Shown: in pieces, positions 7,943 through 17,488 of the stretch
Numbering within the stretch: the first letter of the stretch is position 1
How the letters are laid out: each line of letters starts with the position of its first letter
Assembly (NCBI GenBank): GCA_019456185.1
Contig: VRUH01000001.1
Span: forward strand, 54,542-118,541
From: Candidatus Glassbacteria bacterium
GTDB lineage: Bacteria; Gemmatimonadota; Glassbacteria; GWA2-58-10
DNA: 64,000 nt
Direction: 5' to 3'
Notes under the pieces: model-generated
Seen by the model: the letters and a program-made list of their open reading frames with translations, nothing else
Database searches by the model: none
Told to the model about the DNA's origin: nothing
Made by a program: the position numbers and the translations under genes

Positions 7943-8482
7943 GTGAGTACTAAAAACGTACGCGTTAACAGTCAGATCCGCATATCTCCGATACGCCTTA
8001 TCGATGACGAGGGCAACCAGGTTGGCGTTGTCGAGCTGGAGGAGGCACGGGCAATGGCCCGCGAGCGCGAACTGGACTTGGTTGAAGTTGCGCCGAACGC
8101 AAGGCCGCCGGTGGTCCGGATCATGGATTACGGCAAGTATAAGTACCAGGAAAATAAAAAAGCCAAGGAAGCTAAGAAAAAGCAGCATGTGGTCCAGTTG
8201 AAAGAGATCAAGCTGCGCAGCAAGATCGACGACCACGACCTGGATTTCAAAATGCGGCATGCCCGCAAATTTCTGGAAAAGCAGAACAAGGTCAAGGTCA
8301 CCATGGTGTTCCGGGGACGGGAAGTGGTGCATAAAGAGCTGGGCGAGGATGTGCTGCACCGCTTTTTCAACGAGGTCGGTGATCTGGCGGTCAAGGAAAG
8401 CGAGATCAAGATGGAAGGCCGCAACATGATCCTGGTCCTGATACCCAAGAGCACGGATAAAGGCGATAAAAGCAAGGTGTGA
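7943..8482 (+). CDS. infC: Translation initiation factor IF-3
   Basis: Binds the 30S subunit, keeps subunits apart and checks the initiator tRNA. The 179-residue protein has the N-domain start VNSQIRISPIRLIDDEGNQ, the lysine-rich linker (about residues 70-90) and the C-domain motifs FRGREVVHKELG and EGRNMILVLIPK. It starts with GTG at 7943 after AGGAGG. IF-3 genes often use rare starts such as ATT for autoregulation; here the start is GTG. First gene of infC-rpmI-rplT. Confidence 0.97.
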   Translation: MSTKNVRVNSQIRISPIRLIDDEGNQVGVVELEEARAMARERELDLVEVAPNARPPVVRIMDYGKYKYQENKKAKEAKKKQHVVQLKEIKLRSKIDDHDLDFKMRHARKFLEKQNKVKVTMVFRGREVVHKELGEDVLHRFFNEVGDLAVKESEIKMEGRNMILVLIPKSTDKGDKSKV

Positions 8483-8557
8483 TGCAACAAAATTCAGTCA
8501 GGCCGAGATACGACACTGCGGCTGTGAAGCATTGAACATGAAGGAAGAGGTGTTATT

Positions 8558-8755
8558 GTGCCCAAGATGAAAACGCGCAGGGCCGCGGCCAAGAGGTTCA
8601 AGAAGACGGCTAACGGCAAGATCCGCCGGAAGAAAGCCTTTGCCAGCCACATCCTGACCAAGAAAGCGCCCAAGCGCAAAAAAAACCTGCGCAAAGCCAC
8701 CCTGGTCGACAAGTCCGACCACGAGAGGGTGGACAGGATGCTGCCGTACCTCTAA
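8558..8755 (+). CDS. rpmI: Ribosomal protein bL35
   Basis: Small basic protein of the 50S subunit, 65 residues, as expected for the family. It begins [17 protein letters not shown] and carries the conserved [16 protein letters not shown] region. Starts with GTG at 8558 after AAGGAAGAGG. Lies 75 bases after infC and 56 bases before rplT, the classical order. Confidence 0.97.
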   Translation: MPKMKTRRAAAKRFKKTANGKIRRKKAFASHILTKKAPKRKKNLRKATLVDKSDHERVDRMLPYL

Positions 8756-8811
8756 CGGAAACGCGGCGGGCTAAGCGGTTGAATCAGTCGCAAAAGTTGA
8801 AAGGATAGAAA

Positions 8812-9162
8812 ATGCCTAGAGTTAAAACCAATGTCGCCAGTCACAGGCGCAAGAAAAAGATTCTCAAGGAGGCCTCCGGCTACCGCGGCGGGCGCAGCAA
8901 ACTGCTGTGCACGGCACGCGAGGCGGTCGACCGGGCGAAGCGCTACTCCTATATCCATCGCAAGCAGAAAAAGCGTAATTTCCGTGCCCTGTGGATCCAG
9001 CGGATCAATGCCGCGACCCGGTTGTCCGGCATGTCCTACAGTCGCTTTATCGACGGGCTGAACAAGGCTGGAGTCGAGATCAACCGCAAGGTGCTCGCGG
9101 ACATGGCGGTCCACGACCCACAGGGGTTCGAGAAACTGGTACACACCGCGCAGGGCAAGTGA
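8812..9162 (+). CDS. rplT: Ribosomal protein bL20
   Basis: 23S rRNA-binding assembly protein of the 50S subunit and, in other bacteria, translational or transcriptional repressor of its own operon. The 116-residue protein starts [18 protein letters not shown] and has the conserved [20 protein letters not shown]-like [16 protein letters not shown] and INAATR segments. Last gene of the infC operon. The 220 bases that follow, before pheS, contain no gene. Confidence 0.97.
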   Translation: MPRVKTNVASHRRKKKILKEASGYRGGRSKLLCTAREAVDRAKRYSYIHRKQKKRNFRALWIQRINAATRLSGMSYSRFIDGLNKAGVEINRKVLADMAVHDPQGFEKLVHTAQGK

Positions 9163-9383
9163 GCGCTGATCCCGCTTCCGTCCGGACGGTCAAACCAGCC
9201 GCCGGCAATCAGGCAGTAATCTTCACCTTAAAAACCGCCGACCACGCATCGGTTTCCGACCGGATTCGCGCTCGCTTCCAGCAGGAACAGGGCCGGATTC
9301 CAGCCTTTTCAGGGAGCCGATAAACGTCGCGGTTTTTTTGTTTCTATGATGTATTAGCCAACAGCAGGCAGAGGCGTTTTAAG

Positions 9384-10412
9384 ATGGCTGGATTGCTCGA
9401 AATAATCGACCGGATTGCCGCTCAGGCCCCCGCCCGGATCGAGCGGGCGGACGACCTGGACAGCCTGGAAGCGCTGCGGCTGGAATACCTGGGCCGCAAG
9501 GGCAGTCTTACACAGGCGCTCCACGGCGTCAAGGACGCCGCCCCGGACGAGCGCCCGCAGATCGGCAAAGGGGCTAACCTGCTCAAGACCAGGCTGTCCA
9601 CGCTTATCGACCGACGGCGGGAGCAGCTCGAGCAGCAGGAAGCCGGCCGCCAGCTTGAAGCCGACAGGATCGATATAACCCTGCCGGGCAACAGGCTGTG
9701 GACCGGCTCGATCCACCCGCTGAATCAGGTGCTGGAGCGGGTCAACGAAATTTTCTTCGGGATGGGTTTCGCCCTGGCCGAGGGGCCCGAGGTCGAGGAC
9801 GAGTTCCATAATTTCGATGCGCTCAACACCCCGGAGAACCATCCGGCCCGCGCCGAGCAGGACACGATGTACCTGGAGGGCGGAATGCTGCTGCGCAGCC
9901 ATACCTCACCGGTGCAGATCCGCCATATGCAGGCGCACCAGCCGCCGGTCAGGATTATCGCACCGGGGCGCGTGTTCCGCCGCGACACTCCGGATGCCAC
10001 CCACAGCCCGGTGTTTCACCAGGTCGAGGGCCTGTATGTGGACGAGCGTGTCACGTTCGGCGACCTGCGCTACACCCTGGAGCAGTTCGCCGGGCAGATG
10101 TTCGGCTCGGGCGCTGAACTGCGCTTCAGACCGTCGTTTTTTCCGTTCACCGAACCGAGCGCCGAGGTCGATATCCGTTGTATTTTCTGCCGCGGCAAGG
10201 GCTGCAAAGTCTGCAAGCAGGTGGGCTGGATCGAGCTGCTCGGCTGCGGGATGGTGGACCCCAACGTGTTCGACGCGGTCGGTTACGACAGCGAGCGCTA
10301 CACGGGATTCGCGTTCGGACTGGGTATCGACCGGATCTGCATGACATTCAACGGGGTCAACGACATCCGGCTGTTCCTGGAATCTGACATTTCGTTCCTG
10401 GCCCAGTTCTGA
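9384..10412 (+). CDS. pheS: Phenylalanyl-tRNA synthetase alpha subunit
   Basis: Class II aminoacyl-tRNA synthetase subunit that holds the active site and charges tRNA-Phe as an alpha2beta2 enzyme. The 342-residue protein has an N-terminal coiled coil (about 1-90), motif 2 with GRVFRRDTPDATHSPVFHQ, and motif 3 with FGLGIDRICM near the end. A short zinc-like cluster CIFCRGKGCKVCK lies at about residues 267-279, as in many bacterial homologues. It precedes pheT by 85 bases. Confidence 0.97.
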   Translation: MAGLLEIIDRIAAQAPARIERADDLDSLEALRLEYLGRKGSLTQALHGVKDAAPDERPQIGKGANLLKTRLSTLIDRRREQLEQQEAGRQLEADRIDITLPGNRLWTGSIHPLNQVLERVNEIFFGMGFALAEGPEVEDEFHNFDALNTPENHPARAEQDTMYLEGGMLLRSHTSPVQIRHMQAHQPPVRIIAPGRVFRRDTPDATHSPVFHQVEGLYVDERVTFGDLRYTLEQFAGQMFGSGAELRFRPSFFPFTEPSAEVDIRCIFCRGKGCKVCKQVGWIELLGCGMVDPNVFDAVGYDSERYTGFAFGLGIDRICMTFNGVNDIRLFLESDISFLAQF

Positions 10413-10497
10413 TTGGCATTTATTCGAGTTTCATTAGGTTATCCGGCAAGCGGAAGACACAATCCGGAATAGAGTATTATTTCAGCTATGAGACAAA

Positions 10498-12894
10498 ATG
10501 GACGTCAGCTATAACTGGCTTAAATCGCTGATCGATTTCGAGATCGAGCCCCACGACCTCGCCGAGCGTCTGACCATGAGCGGCCACGCGGTCGAGGAAA
10601 TGAGCCGTCCCGGCGAGGGTCTGGAGGACGTGGTAGTGGCGCGGGTAACCGCCGTGCGCGAGCACCCCGGCGCCGACCGTCTCCGCCTGGCCGAGGTGGA
10701 CTGCGGCGCCGCTGAACCGGTGGTGGTAGTCTGCGGGGCGCCCAACGTGGCCGAGGGCGGAACCTATCCGCTGGCGCCTGAGGGAGCTGTGCTGGCTGGC
10801 GGGTTCAAGGTCGAAAAGGTAAAAATCCGCGGAGTGGAAAGCCGCGGGATGCTCTGCAGTGAACGGGAACTGGGGCTCAGCGACGAGGCCTCGGGCCTGA
10901 TGGAGTTGCCCGGCTCGCTCGAACCGGGCGCGCCCCTGGCCGAGGCGCTTGGTCTCGACGACTGGCGGCTGACTCTCGAGGTCACCGCCAACCGCGGGGA
11001 CATGTGGAGCCACCTCGGCGCGGCCCGCGAAATCCAGCCCTTCTGCGGTAACAAACTCACTCTGCCGCCCTCACAACCTGAGGAAACCGGCCCGGCGGTC
11101 GACACCCTGACCTCGGTCACCCTGGAAGACCCGGAAGGCTGCCCGCGCTATATGGCCCGGGTGATCACCGGCGTCAAAGTGGGGCCCTCGCCCGACTGGC
11201 TGGTACGCCGGCTGGAGTCTGTCGGCCAGCGCAGTATCAATAATGTGGTCGATGTCTCCAACTTCATCCTGCTCGAATTGGGCCAGCCTCTTCACGCGTT
11301 CGACCTGGACAAACTCGGCGAAAACCGGATTGTGGTCCGCCGGGCGGGCGACGGGGAACGGATCAAGACCCTTGACGGTGTCGGCCGCTCCCTGGACTCG
11401 TCGATGACCGTGATCGCCGATGCAGGCAGGCCGGTGGCGGTGGCCGGGGTGATAGGTGATCTGGCGACCGAGGTCAGCGAAAACACGACGCGGATCCTGC
11501 TGGAATGCGCTTATTTCGACCCGGCGACCAACCGAAGTACCGCGCGCAGGCTGGGGATGTTCACCGAGGCCAGCCGCCGTTTCGAGCGGGGAGTGGACTA
11601 CGGCCTGATGCCCTACGCTGTCGACCGCGCGGCCAGGCTGATCGCCGGGGTTTCGGGTGGCGAGGTGGCTGTCGGTGTTATCGATATTTATCCCGAGGAG
11701 ATCGCCCCGCCCTCCGTAACTCTTCGCGCCGGGCGTGTGGAGCGGCTTCTGGGTCTGGCGCTGACGGACGACGAGATAACGGAACTGCTGGAATCGGTGG
11801 ATTTCAATGTCTCCAGGGAACAGCCTGGCGAATTTAAGGTGAAAGTGCCCACCTGCCGCGCACTGGACGTGACCCGCGAGGCCGACCTGATCGAGGAGCT
11901 GGCCCGTCTCTACGGGTACAATAAAATCCCGGTTCCCGATAAAATGACGGTCAGCCACGAGGGCACGGGCCGCGGCGGTCACTACTGGGAAAACCTGATC
12001 CGTTCCCGTCTGGCCGGCATGGGTTTCCGCGAGGCGATGACCACCACGTTCACCGGCTCCGGGAAAGTGGAGAAAATTTTCGGCGCGGGCCGGTTCGAGC
12101 CGATTAAATTCCTCATGCCCATGTCCAGCGATATGGACGTGCTGAGGCCCAGCCTGCTGGTAACCCTGCTCGACTGCGTGCGGCACAACATCAATAACCG
12201 TCACCGCGACCTGATGCTCTTCGAAATCGGCAACGTGTTCGCCCGCGAGCCTGGTCAGCGGGATACCGGCGAAACCCGACGGCTTGCCCTGGCTGTTACC
12301 GGCCGTACCAGTCCAGTGCACTGGAGCGGCGAAGCTGCCGAATGGGATTTTTTCGCGCTCAAGGGAGTGATGGAAGCCCTGTTCGCCAACCTCAGGCTCC
12401 CGTTGCCGGAAATGAAGCGCGGCGGTGACAGAATTCTGTTCGAGGCCCGGCGCGCGGAGATCTGCATGGACGGGAACCAGGTCGGCCAGATCGGCCTGCT
12501 CGATCCCGGCCTGGCCCGTGATCTGGACCTGGAGGAACAGGACGTTTTCCTGCTGGAACTCGATCTGGCTCCGCTGCTTGGTTCCACAGAAATGCCGTCC
12601 TACAGGGAAAGTTCTCCTTATCCTGGCATCCGCCGGGACATGTCTATCCTGGTCGATCTCGCGACTCCGGCCGGTGAGTTGATGAGCGAAATAAGCTCGA
12701 CCAGCGAACTGGTGCGCGATGTGACCGTGTTCGATCTTTACGAGGGAGAACACGTGCCCGAGGGTATGCGCAGCCTCGCCTTATCGGTGGTGTTCCAGAG
12801 CCTGGAGCGGACGCTGGTCGATAAGGAGGCCGACAAGCTGTTCGAGGAGATTTTCGGCAGGCTGGTCGCCAGGTTCGGCATCAAGCCCCGCTGA
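10498..12894 (+). CDS. pheT: Phenylalanyl-tRNA synthetase beta subunit
   Basis: Binds tRNA and edits mischarged Tyr-tRNA-Phe. The 798-residue length is normal. Domains in order: B1 and EMAP-like tRNA-binding domain (about 40-150), B3/B4 editing domain (about 210-390; INNVVDVSNFILLELGQPLHAFD), B5 (about 400-475), the catalytic-like core (about 480-680) and a C-terminal anticodon-binding ferredoxin fold (about 700-798; SPYPGIRRDMSILVD). Downstream is the zapB-like/zapA pair, an order also found in other bacteria. Confidence 0.97.
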   Translation: MDVSYNWLKSLIDFEIEPHDLAERLTMSGHAVEEMSRPGEGLEDVVVARVTAVREHPGADRLRLAEVDCGAAEPVVVVCGAPNVAEGGTYPLAPEGAVLAGGFKVEKVKIRGVESRGMLCSERELGLSDEASGLMELPGSLEPGAPLAEALGLDDWRLTLEVTANRGDMWSHLGAAREIQPFCGNKLTLPPSQPEETGPAVDTLTSVTLEDPEGCPRYMARVITGVKVGPSPDWLVRRLESVGQRSINNVVDVSNFILLELGQPLHAFDLDKLGENRIVVRRAGDGERIKTLDGVGRSLDSSMTVIADAGRPVAVAGVIGDLATEVSENTTRILLECAYFDPATNRSTARRLGMFTEASRRFERGVDYGLMPYAVDRAARLIAGVSGGEVAVGVIDIYPEEIAPPSVTLRAGRVERLLGLALTDDEITELLESVDFNVSREQPGEFKVKVPTCRALDVTREADLIEELARLYGYNKIPVPDKMTVSHEGTGRGGHYWENLIRSRLAGMGFREAMTTTFTGSGKVEKIFGAGRFEPIKFLMPMSSDMDVLRPSLLVTLLDCVRHNINNRHRDLMLFEIGNVFAREPGQRDTGETRRLALAVTGRTSPVHWSGEAAEWDFFALKGVMEALFANLRLPLPEMKRGGDRILFEARRAEICMDGNQVGQIGLLDPGLARDLDLEEQDVFLLELDLAPLLGSTEMPSYRESSPYPGIRRDMSILVDLATPAGELMSEISSTSELVRDVTVFDLYEGEHVPEGMRSLALSVVFQSLERTLVDKEADKLFEEIFGRLVARFGIKPR

Positions 12895-12986
12895 ACCGGT
12901 AATTGTGAAAGCTTATAATTCCTGTTGAATATTTAATCGGCCGGTCTTAGATTGGTTGACGAACCTGTTGACGGGGAAGCCTGCGA

Positions 12987-13247
12987 ATGCCTCCAGCACT
13001 GGATAAGCTCGAGCAGCGTATCAGGGAACTCACCGGGTTGATCGACCAGCTCCGGGACGAGAACGATTCGTTCCGTCGCGCCGCCGCCGAGCTGAACGAT
13101 CAGGTCAGCAGCGAGGATGCCCTGGAGCAGATCGAGCAGCTCAGGCGTGAGAACAGCCGGCAGCGGAAACTGCTTGTAACCGCCGATAAACGTCTGGGTT
13201 CTGTGCTCGAGGAGTTGGAAAAGCTGGTGGACGGCGGCAAAACCTGA
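12987..13247 (+). CDS. Short coiled-coil protein, ZapB-like
   Basis: Small acidic protein of 86 residues that is coiled coil almost throughout (LEQRIRELTGLIDQLRDEN and a second heptad region). Size, structure and position directly before zapA match ZapB-like cell-division proteins, which bridge ZapA and the division apparatus. Coiled coils carry little family signal, so the name rests mainly on context. It starts with ATG 92 bases after pheT. Confidence 0.7.
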   Translation: MPPALDKLEQRIRELTGLIDQLRDENDSFRRAAAELNDQVSSEDALEQIEQLRRENSRQRKLLVTADKRLGSVLEELEKLVDGGKT

Positions 13248-13297
13248 GCCGGGGCTGTCGAGGCGCAGGAAGGCATGCGGGACTGGCTGGCGGCTTG

Positions 13298-13326
13298 TTG
13301 ACTTCCGGTTTCCTTTGATTTAAATT
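13298..13326 (+). promoter_or_regulatory. Candidate sigma-70 promoter for zapA
   Basis: TTGACT (13298-13303), 17-base spacer, TAAATT (13321-13326); predicted leader of about 95 bases before zapA. Confidence 0.5.
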
Positions 13327-13425
13327 TGATCAGCAGTGCCGAAATATTTTGGAAAATAGTACGTTAGCTGGATTGCTCCATAACTTTTTACTTGTTAATC
13401 GCGCTAGGTTGCGAACTAGACTGCT

Positions 13426-13749
13426 ATGGTAGATGATAAATCCACTTCGATGAGAGTGACTATCTTCGGAGAGACCTACAATATTAAAAGCCAGGCTGAC
13501 CAGGAATATACGGTCAGCGTGGCTGAGCATGTCGACCGGACTATGAAACTGATCAAGGGCCAGGTCGGGATGCAGGACCCTCTGAAGATAGCGATCCTAG
13601 CGTCTATGTCGATAACCGATGATCTGTTCCAGACACGGGATAAAGTAGAGAAGCAGGATCTTGAAATTGAAAACAGGTGTAACTCTTTACTCAATCTGGT
13701 AGAAGCCTATCTGGATGAACAGACAGAGCAGGAGCCGGTAAAAAGTTAG
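13426..13749 (+). CDS. zapA: Cell division protein ZapA
   Basis: Promotes FtsZ bundling at midcell. The 107-residue protein has the ZapA fold pattern: a short beta region (VTIFGETYNIKS), the helix containing VSVAEHVDRTM and a long C-terminal dimerisation helix (about 45-98). The segment IAILASMSITDDLF matches the conserved core AxLxALNIADEL of the family. It follows the zapB-like gene and precedes the 6S RNA locus, a common linkage. Confidence 0.93.
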   Translation: MVDDKSTSMRVTIFGETYNIKSQADQEYTVSVAEHVDRTMKLIKGQVGMQDPLKIAILASMSITDDLFQTRDKVEKQDLEIENRCNSLLNLVEAYLDEQTEQEPVKS

Positions 13750-13947
13750 CCGCCGGTCTCCGGGCAATAGACAGGGATTATTCCCCGTCTGCGCGTGATT
13801 AACATTTGATCCTACAATAGACCGATGGGAGCTGGCTTCAGCGGATGACCTCACGCCCTGCATCGTCGGGGACTTGGGATTACGCTGGGAGGCATCCCAC
13901 CCTGCAATGCAGGGGTCTACAGTTATCACGTGCGGCGGGGTTTCTTT
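13750..13947 (+). ncRNA. ssrS: 6S RNA (SsrS)
   Basis: Regulator of sigma-70 RNA polymerase; it mimics an open promoter. Directly downstream of zapA, the classical location. The ends pair (CCGCCG at 13750-13755 with CGGCGG at 13933-13938), then CGTGATTAAC (13794-13803) with GTTATCACG (13922-13930), then AGACC with GGTCT (13819-13823 / 13915-13919). Between the last two stems an asymmetric internal loop of about 15 bases includes TACAAT, as expected for the central bubble. The 3' part TACAG...TGCGGCGG resembles the E. coli 6S 3' region. It ends in a T-rich run. Exact ends are estimated; 13948-14104 shows no gene. Confidence 0.75.
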
Positions 13948-14104
13948 TTTTGGTGGGCGTATGGCTGGCCATGACCAGGGATTGAGCTTTTAATGATATC
14001 GCTTAAAGCCGCGGATAACCCGCGACAGTATACATAAATCGCCGTTGCGCCGGGAGGGGCGGCGGCACTTAATGCCCCACATTAATGTGAATGCCGGAGC
14101 ATAA

Positions 14105-15679
14105 ATGTTCTCAGACCTGTCAATTTTATTGCCGATGGTCGGGATGCTGGTATCGGCAGTGGTCGTTTTCCTGCTGGGATTCTGGGTCAGCAAGCGCCTG
14201 GCCCGCAGCAAGCAGCAGGACACCGAGTCCCTGACCAGGAAGATGCTGGCCGATGCCGAAAAAGAGGCGGAAAATACCAAGAAGTCCGCCGAGATCGAAA
14301 GCAAGGAAAAATACTATCAGGCCCGGCTGGATTTCGAGCAGAAAACAGAGGGAAAGCGCAAGGAACTCGAGAATATCCAGCGCCAGATCCAGGAGCGGGA
14401 AGTAAACCTGGACAAGAAACTGGACATTGTCGATAAGAAAGAGGCTGAAGCCGCCAGGCTCAGCGAGGAAATCAGCATCCGCGAGCGCGTGGTGCGCAGC
14501 AAGGATGAAAAGCTGACCCAGCTGATCACCGAGCAGAACTCCCGACTGGAGCGGATCGCAGGCCTCAGCGCGGAGCAGGCCAAGCAGGAGCTGATCGAAA
14601 ACCTCAAGGAAGAAGCCCGGATCGAGGCCGCCCAGTACATCAAGGACATCAAGGACAAAGCCTCCCGCGACGCCGAAAAAGAGGCCAAGCAGATTATCAC
14701 CCTGGCGATCCAGCGCTGCGCCGCGGACCACGTGGTCGAATCCACGGTCAGCGTAGTCAATCTGCCGTCCGATGAGATGAAGGGCCGGATTATCGGCCGC
14801 GAGGGCCGCAATATCCGCTCCTTCGAGATGGCCACCGGGATCGATGTCATTATCGACGATACGCCCGAAGCGGTTATTCTTTCCGGCTTCAGCCCGATCC
14901 GCCGCGAGGTGGCGCGCCTGGCCATGGAGCGCCTGATCGCCGATGGCCGGATCCACCCGGGCCGGATCGAGGACGTGATCGAGAAATGCCGCAAGGAGGT
15001 CGAGGAAAAAATCCAGGCCGCCGGTGAGGAAGCCTGCTACGAAACCGGTGTCCACGGGATGCACACCGAACTGGTCTCCCTGCTGGGACGGCTCAAGTTC
15101 CGCACCAGCTACGGCCAGAACAACCTTCAGCACGCCAAGGAAGTGGCTGTGCTCTGCGGGCTGATGGCCGCCGAACTGGGGCTGGACGTGGATCAGGCCA
15201 AGCGCGCCGGTCTGATGCACGATATCGGCAAGGCGGTGGACCACGAGACCGAGGGCACTCATACGGAGATCGGTCTGGAGCTGGGCCGCAAGTACGGCGA
15301 GCCGGAGGCTGTGCTGGACGCGATCGCCAGCCACCACAACGACTCCGAGCCGCAGACCCTGATCAGCGTGCTGGTCCAGGCCGCGGATGCTCTTTCCGGG
15401 GCCCGTCCCGGCGCGCGCCGCGAAACCCTGGAAACCTATATCAAGCGTCTCGAAAAGCTCGAGGAGCTGGCCGACGGGTTCAAGGGCGTGCAAAAAGCCT
15501 ATGCGATCCAGGCCGGCCGCGAGATCCGCGTAATGGTTTGTCCCGAGGAAGTGGACGACAAGTACAGCGACGTGCTGGCCGGTGAAATCGCCCGCCGGAT
15601 CGAAAAAGAGCTCGAGTACCCCGGCCAGATCAAGGTGCTGGTGATCAGGGAAACAAGGTCAGTGGATTTCGCCAAGTAA
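14105..15679 (+). CDS. rny: Ribonuclease Y
   Basis: Membrane-anchored endoribonuclease that starts mRNA decay. The 524-residue protein has an N-terminal membrane helix (about residues 5-27), a long coiled coil (about 30-190), a KH RNA-binding domain (about 215-275; [15 protein letters not shown]) and an HD domain with catalytic [10 protein letters not shown] (about 375). Length matches the family. It follows the 6S RNA gene and is 22 bases before the metallophosphoesterase gene, with which it is often linked. Confidence 0.97.
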   Translation: MFSDLSILLPMVGMLVSAVVVFLLGFWVSKRLARSKQQDTESLTRKMLADAEKEAENTKKSAEIESKEKYYQARLDFEQKTEGKRKELENIQRQIQEREVNLDKKLDIVDKKEAEAARLSEEISIRERVVRSKDEKLTQLITEQNSRLERIAGLSAEQAKQELIENLKEEARIEAAQYIKDIKDKASRDAEKEAKQIITLAIQRCAADHVVESTVSVVNLPSDEMKGRIIGREGRNIRSFEMATGIDVIIDDTPEAVILSGFSPIRREVARLAMERLIADGRIHPGRIEDVIEKCRKEVEEKIQAAGEEACYETGVHGMHTELVSLLGRLKFRTSYGQNNLQHAKEVAVLCGLMAAELGLDVDQAKRAGLMHDIGKAVDHETEGTHTEIGLELGRKYGEPEAVLDAIASHHNDSEPQTLISVLVQAADALSGARPGARRETLETYIKRLEKLEELADGFKGVQKAYAIQAGREIRVMVCPEEVDDKYSDVLAGEIARRIEKELEYPGQIKVLVIRETRSVDFAK

Positions 15680-15701
15680 GGCAAACCGAACGGAGCGGAG
15701 T

Positions 15702-16487
15702 TTGCGTATTCTATTTATCGCCGACGTCTTTGGTGGCCCCGGCCGCAAAGTTGTCGGCGCTTTATTGCCCGATCTGCTGGATGAAAAACAGGTCGATTTC
15801 TGCATTCTGAACGCTGAGAACGCCGCCGGCGGGTTCGGGCTTACCCCGGAACTGGCCGAGGAGTTCTACGAGTTCGGCATCGACCTGATCACCACCGGCA
15901 ACCATATCTGGGACCGTAAGGAAATCTACCCTTTCCTGGAAAACCGGCGGGACATCCTGCGTCCCCTCAACTATCCCCCCAGCAATCCCGGCCGCGGAGC
16001 CGGCCTGTACCATCTCGATGACGGCCGAACGGTGGGCGTCATCAACCTCGAGGGCCGCGTGTTCATGCGTGATCTCGACTGCCCGTTCAGAACCGCGCTG
16101 CCCGCGATCGATAAGCTCAAGGAAGAGACCTCGATCGTGATTGTCGATTTCCACGCCGAGGCTACGGCGGAAAAAGTGGCCCTGGGCTGGTATCTCGACG
16201 GCAAGGTGAGCGCCGTGATCGGCACCCATACCCATATCCAGACAGCCGATGAGCGAGTACTGCCCGGCGGAACCGGTTATATCACCGATGCGGGGATGAG
16301 CGGCTCAATCGACGGGGTGATCGGGGTCAAAAAGGAGCTGGCGATCAAGCGTTTCCTGACCCAGACTCCCAATCGCTTCCAGCCCGCCGACAGCAACCTG
16401 GTGATGATGGGCGTGCTGCTTACGGTCGATGAGACCGCCGGCGACACCGATGAGATCGAGCGGTTCCAGATCCCCATCGGCGAGTAA
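15702..16487 (+). CDS. YmdB/TIGR00282 family metallophosphoesterase
   Basis: Calcineurin-like phosphodiesterase; the Bacillus homologue YmdB hydrolyses cyclic nucleotides and affects motility and biofilm choice. The 261-residue protein shows the di-metal ligands in order: FIADVFGGPGR, NAENAAGGFG, TTGNHIWDRKE, VDFHAEAT and GTHTHIQTADE, followed by GYITDAGMSG. It starts with TTG at 15702 after GGAGCGGAG. The rny-ymdB pairing is conserved in many bacteria. Substrate here is not known. Confidence 0.93.
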   Translation: MRILFIADVFGGPGRKVVGALLPDLLDEKQVDFCILNAENAAGGFGLTPELAEEFYEFGIDLITTGNHIWDRKEIYPFLENRRDILRPLNYPPSNPGRGAGLYHLDDGRTVGVINLEGRVFMRDLDCPFRTALPAIDKLKEETSIVIVDFHAEATAEKVALGWYLDGKVSAVIGTHTHIQTADERVLPGGTGYITDAGMSGSIDGVIGVKKELAIKRFLTQTPNRFQPADSNLVMMGVLLTVDETAGDTDEIERFQIPIGE

Positions 16488-16593
16488 CTGACCGCTGGCG
16501 TCTTCCGGCCATTCCGATTACTTTCCTCTGTACAATAACATTAAGCCGAAATTGTCCGTATCGTACCTGAATCATGCGGGGAGGAGTGTTGCC

Positions 16594-17478
16594 ATGACTG
16601 CCAGGCTTATCGATGGCAAAGCGATTGCGGAGTCTATCAAGGGGGAACTCAGGGGCAGGGTCGAGGCGCTGGCCGCCGGGGGCGTGCAGCCCGGACTGGC
16701 CACCGTCCTGGTGGGCGATGATCCGGCCAGCCGGGTCTACGTGGGCATGAAACAGAAAATGTGCGCCGAGCTGGGCATCCTCTCCGTACCCCACCCCCTG
16801 CCGGAGTCCACCAGCCGGGAAGAATTGCTGAAACTGGTCGACAAGTTGAATAACGATGACAAGATCCACGGAATTCTGGTCCAGTTGCCCCTGCCCGGAC
16901 AGATCGACGAAAAGACCGTGATCGAGGCGATCAGCCCCGCAAAGGACGTGGACGGTTTCCATCCGGTCAGCCTGGGCCGGCTGGTGATCGGCATGGACGG
17001 TTTCCGGCCCTGCACTCCGGCCGGGATCCAGGAACTGCTGGTGCGCAGCGGGGTCGATCTGGCGGGCAAGGAAGTGGTGATTGTCGGCCGCAGCAACATT
17101 GTCGGCAAGCCCCTGGCCAATATCCTGATCCAGAAGGCCGATGGGGCCAACGCCACGGTCACTGTGGCCCATAGCCGCACCAGGGACCTGCCCGCTGTAA
17201 TCCGCCGGGCCGATGTGCTGGTGGCGGCGATGGGTAAGGCCGAGTTCATCCGGGCCGATTGGGTCAAGCCCGGCGCGGTGGTTATCGACGTGGGCACCAA
17301 CCGGGTTGACGATCCCGGCAAAAAACGCGGCTACCGTCTTACCGGCGACGTCAAGTTCGACGAGGTCAGGGAGGTCGCCTCGCTGATCACCCCCGTCCCC
17401 GGCGGCGTGGGCCCGATGACGATTATCATGCTGATGACCAACACGGTGATTTCCGCCGAGCGCAGGGCCGGCGCCTGA
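16594..17478 (+). CDS. folD: Methylenetetrahydrofolate dehydrogenase/cyclohydrolase
   Basis: Bifunctional folate enzyme interconverting 5,10-methylene- and 10-formyl-tetrahydrofolate with NADP. The 294-residue protein has YVGMKQKM (catalytic Lys), VQLPLPGQ, the NADP-site [11 protein letters not shown] and the C-terminal [12 protein letters not shown]. The ATG at 16594 follows GGGGAGGAG; an upstream in-frame TTG at 16552 is less likely. It precedes xseA by 10 bases. Confidence 0.96.
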   Translation: MTARLIDGKAIAESIKGELRGRVEALAAGGVQPGLATVLVGDDPASRVYVGMKQKMCAELGILSVPHPLPESTSREELLKLVDKLNNDDKIHGILVQLPLPGQIDEKTVIEAISPAKDVDGFHPVSLGRLVIGMDGFRPCTPAGIQELLVRSGVDLAGKEVVIVGRSNIVGKPLANILIQKADGANATVTVAHSRTRDLPAVIRRADVLVAAMGKAEFIRADWVKPGAVVIDVGTNRVDDPGKKRGYRLTGDVKFDEVREVASLITPVPGGVGPMTIIMLMTNTVISAERRAGA

Positions 17479-17488
17479 GGAGGCAACT

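Noticed and set aside
11071-12753. Long open frame of 560 codons opposite pheT
   Set aside because: Shadow of pheT caused by high GC at third positions; the translation is low in hydrophobic structure and has no motif.
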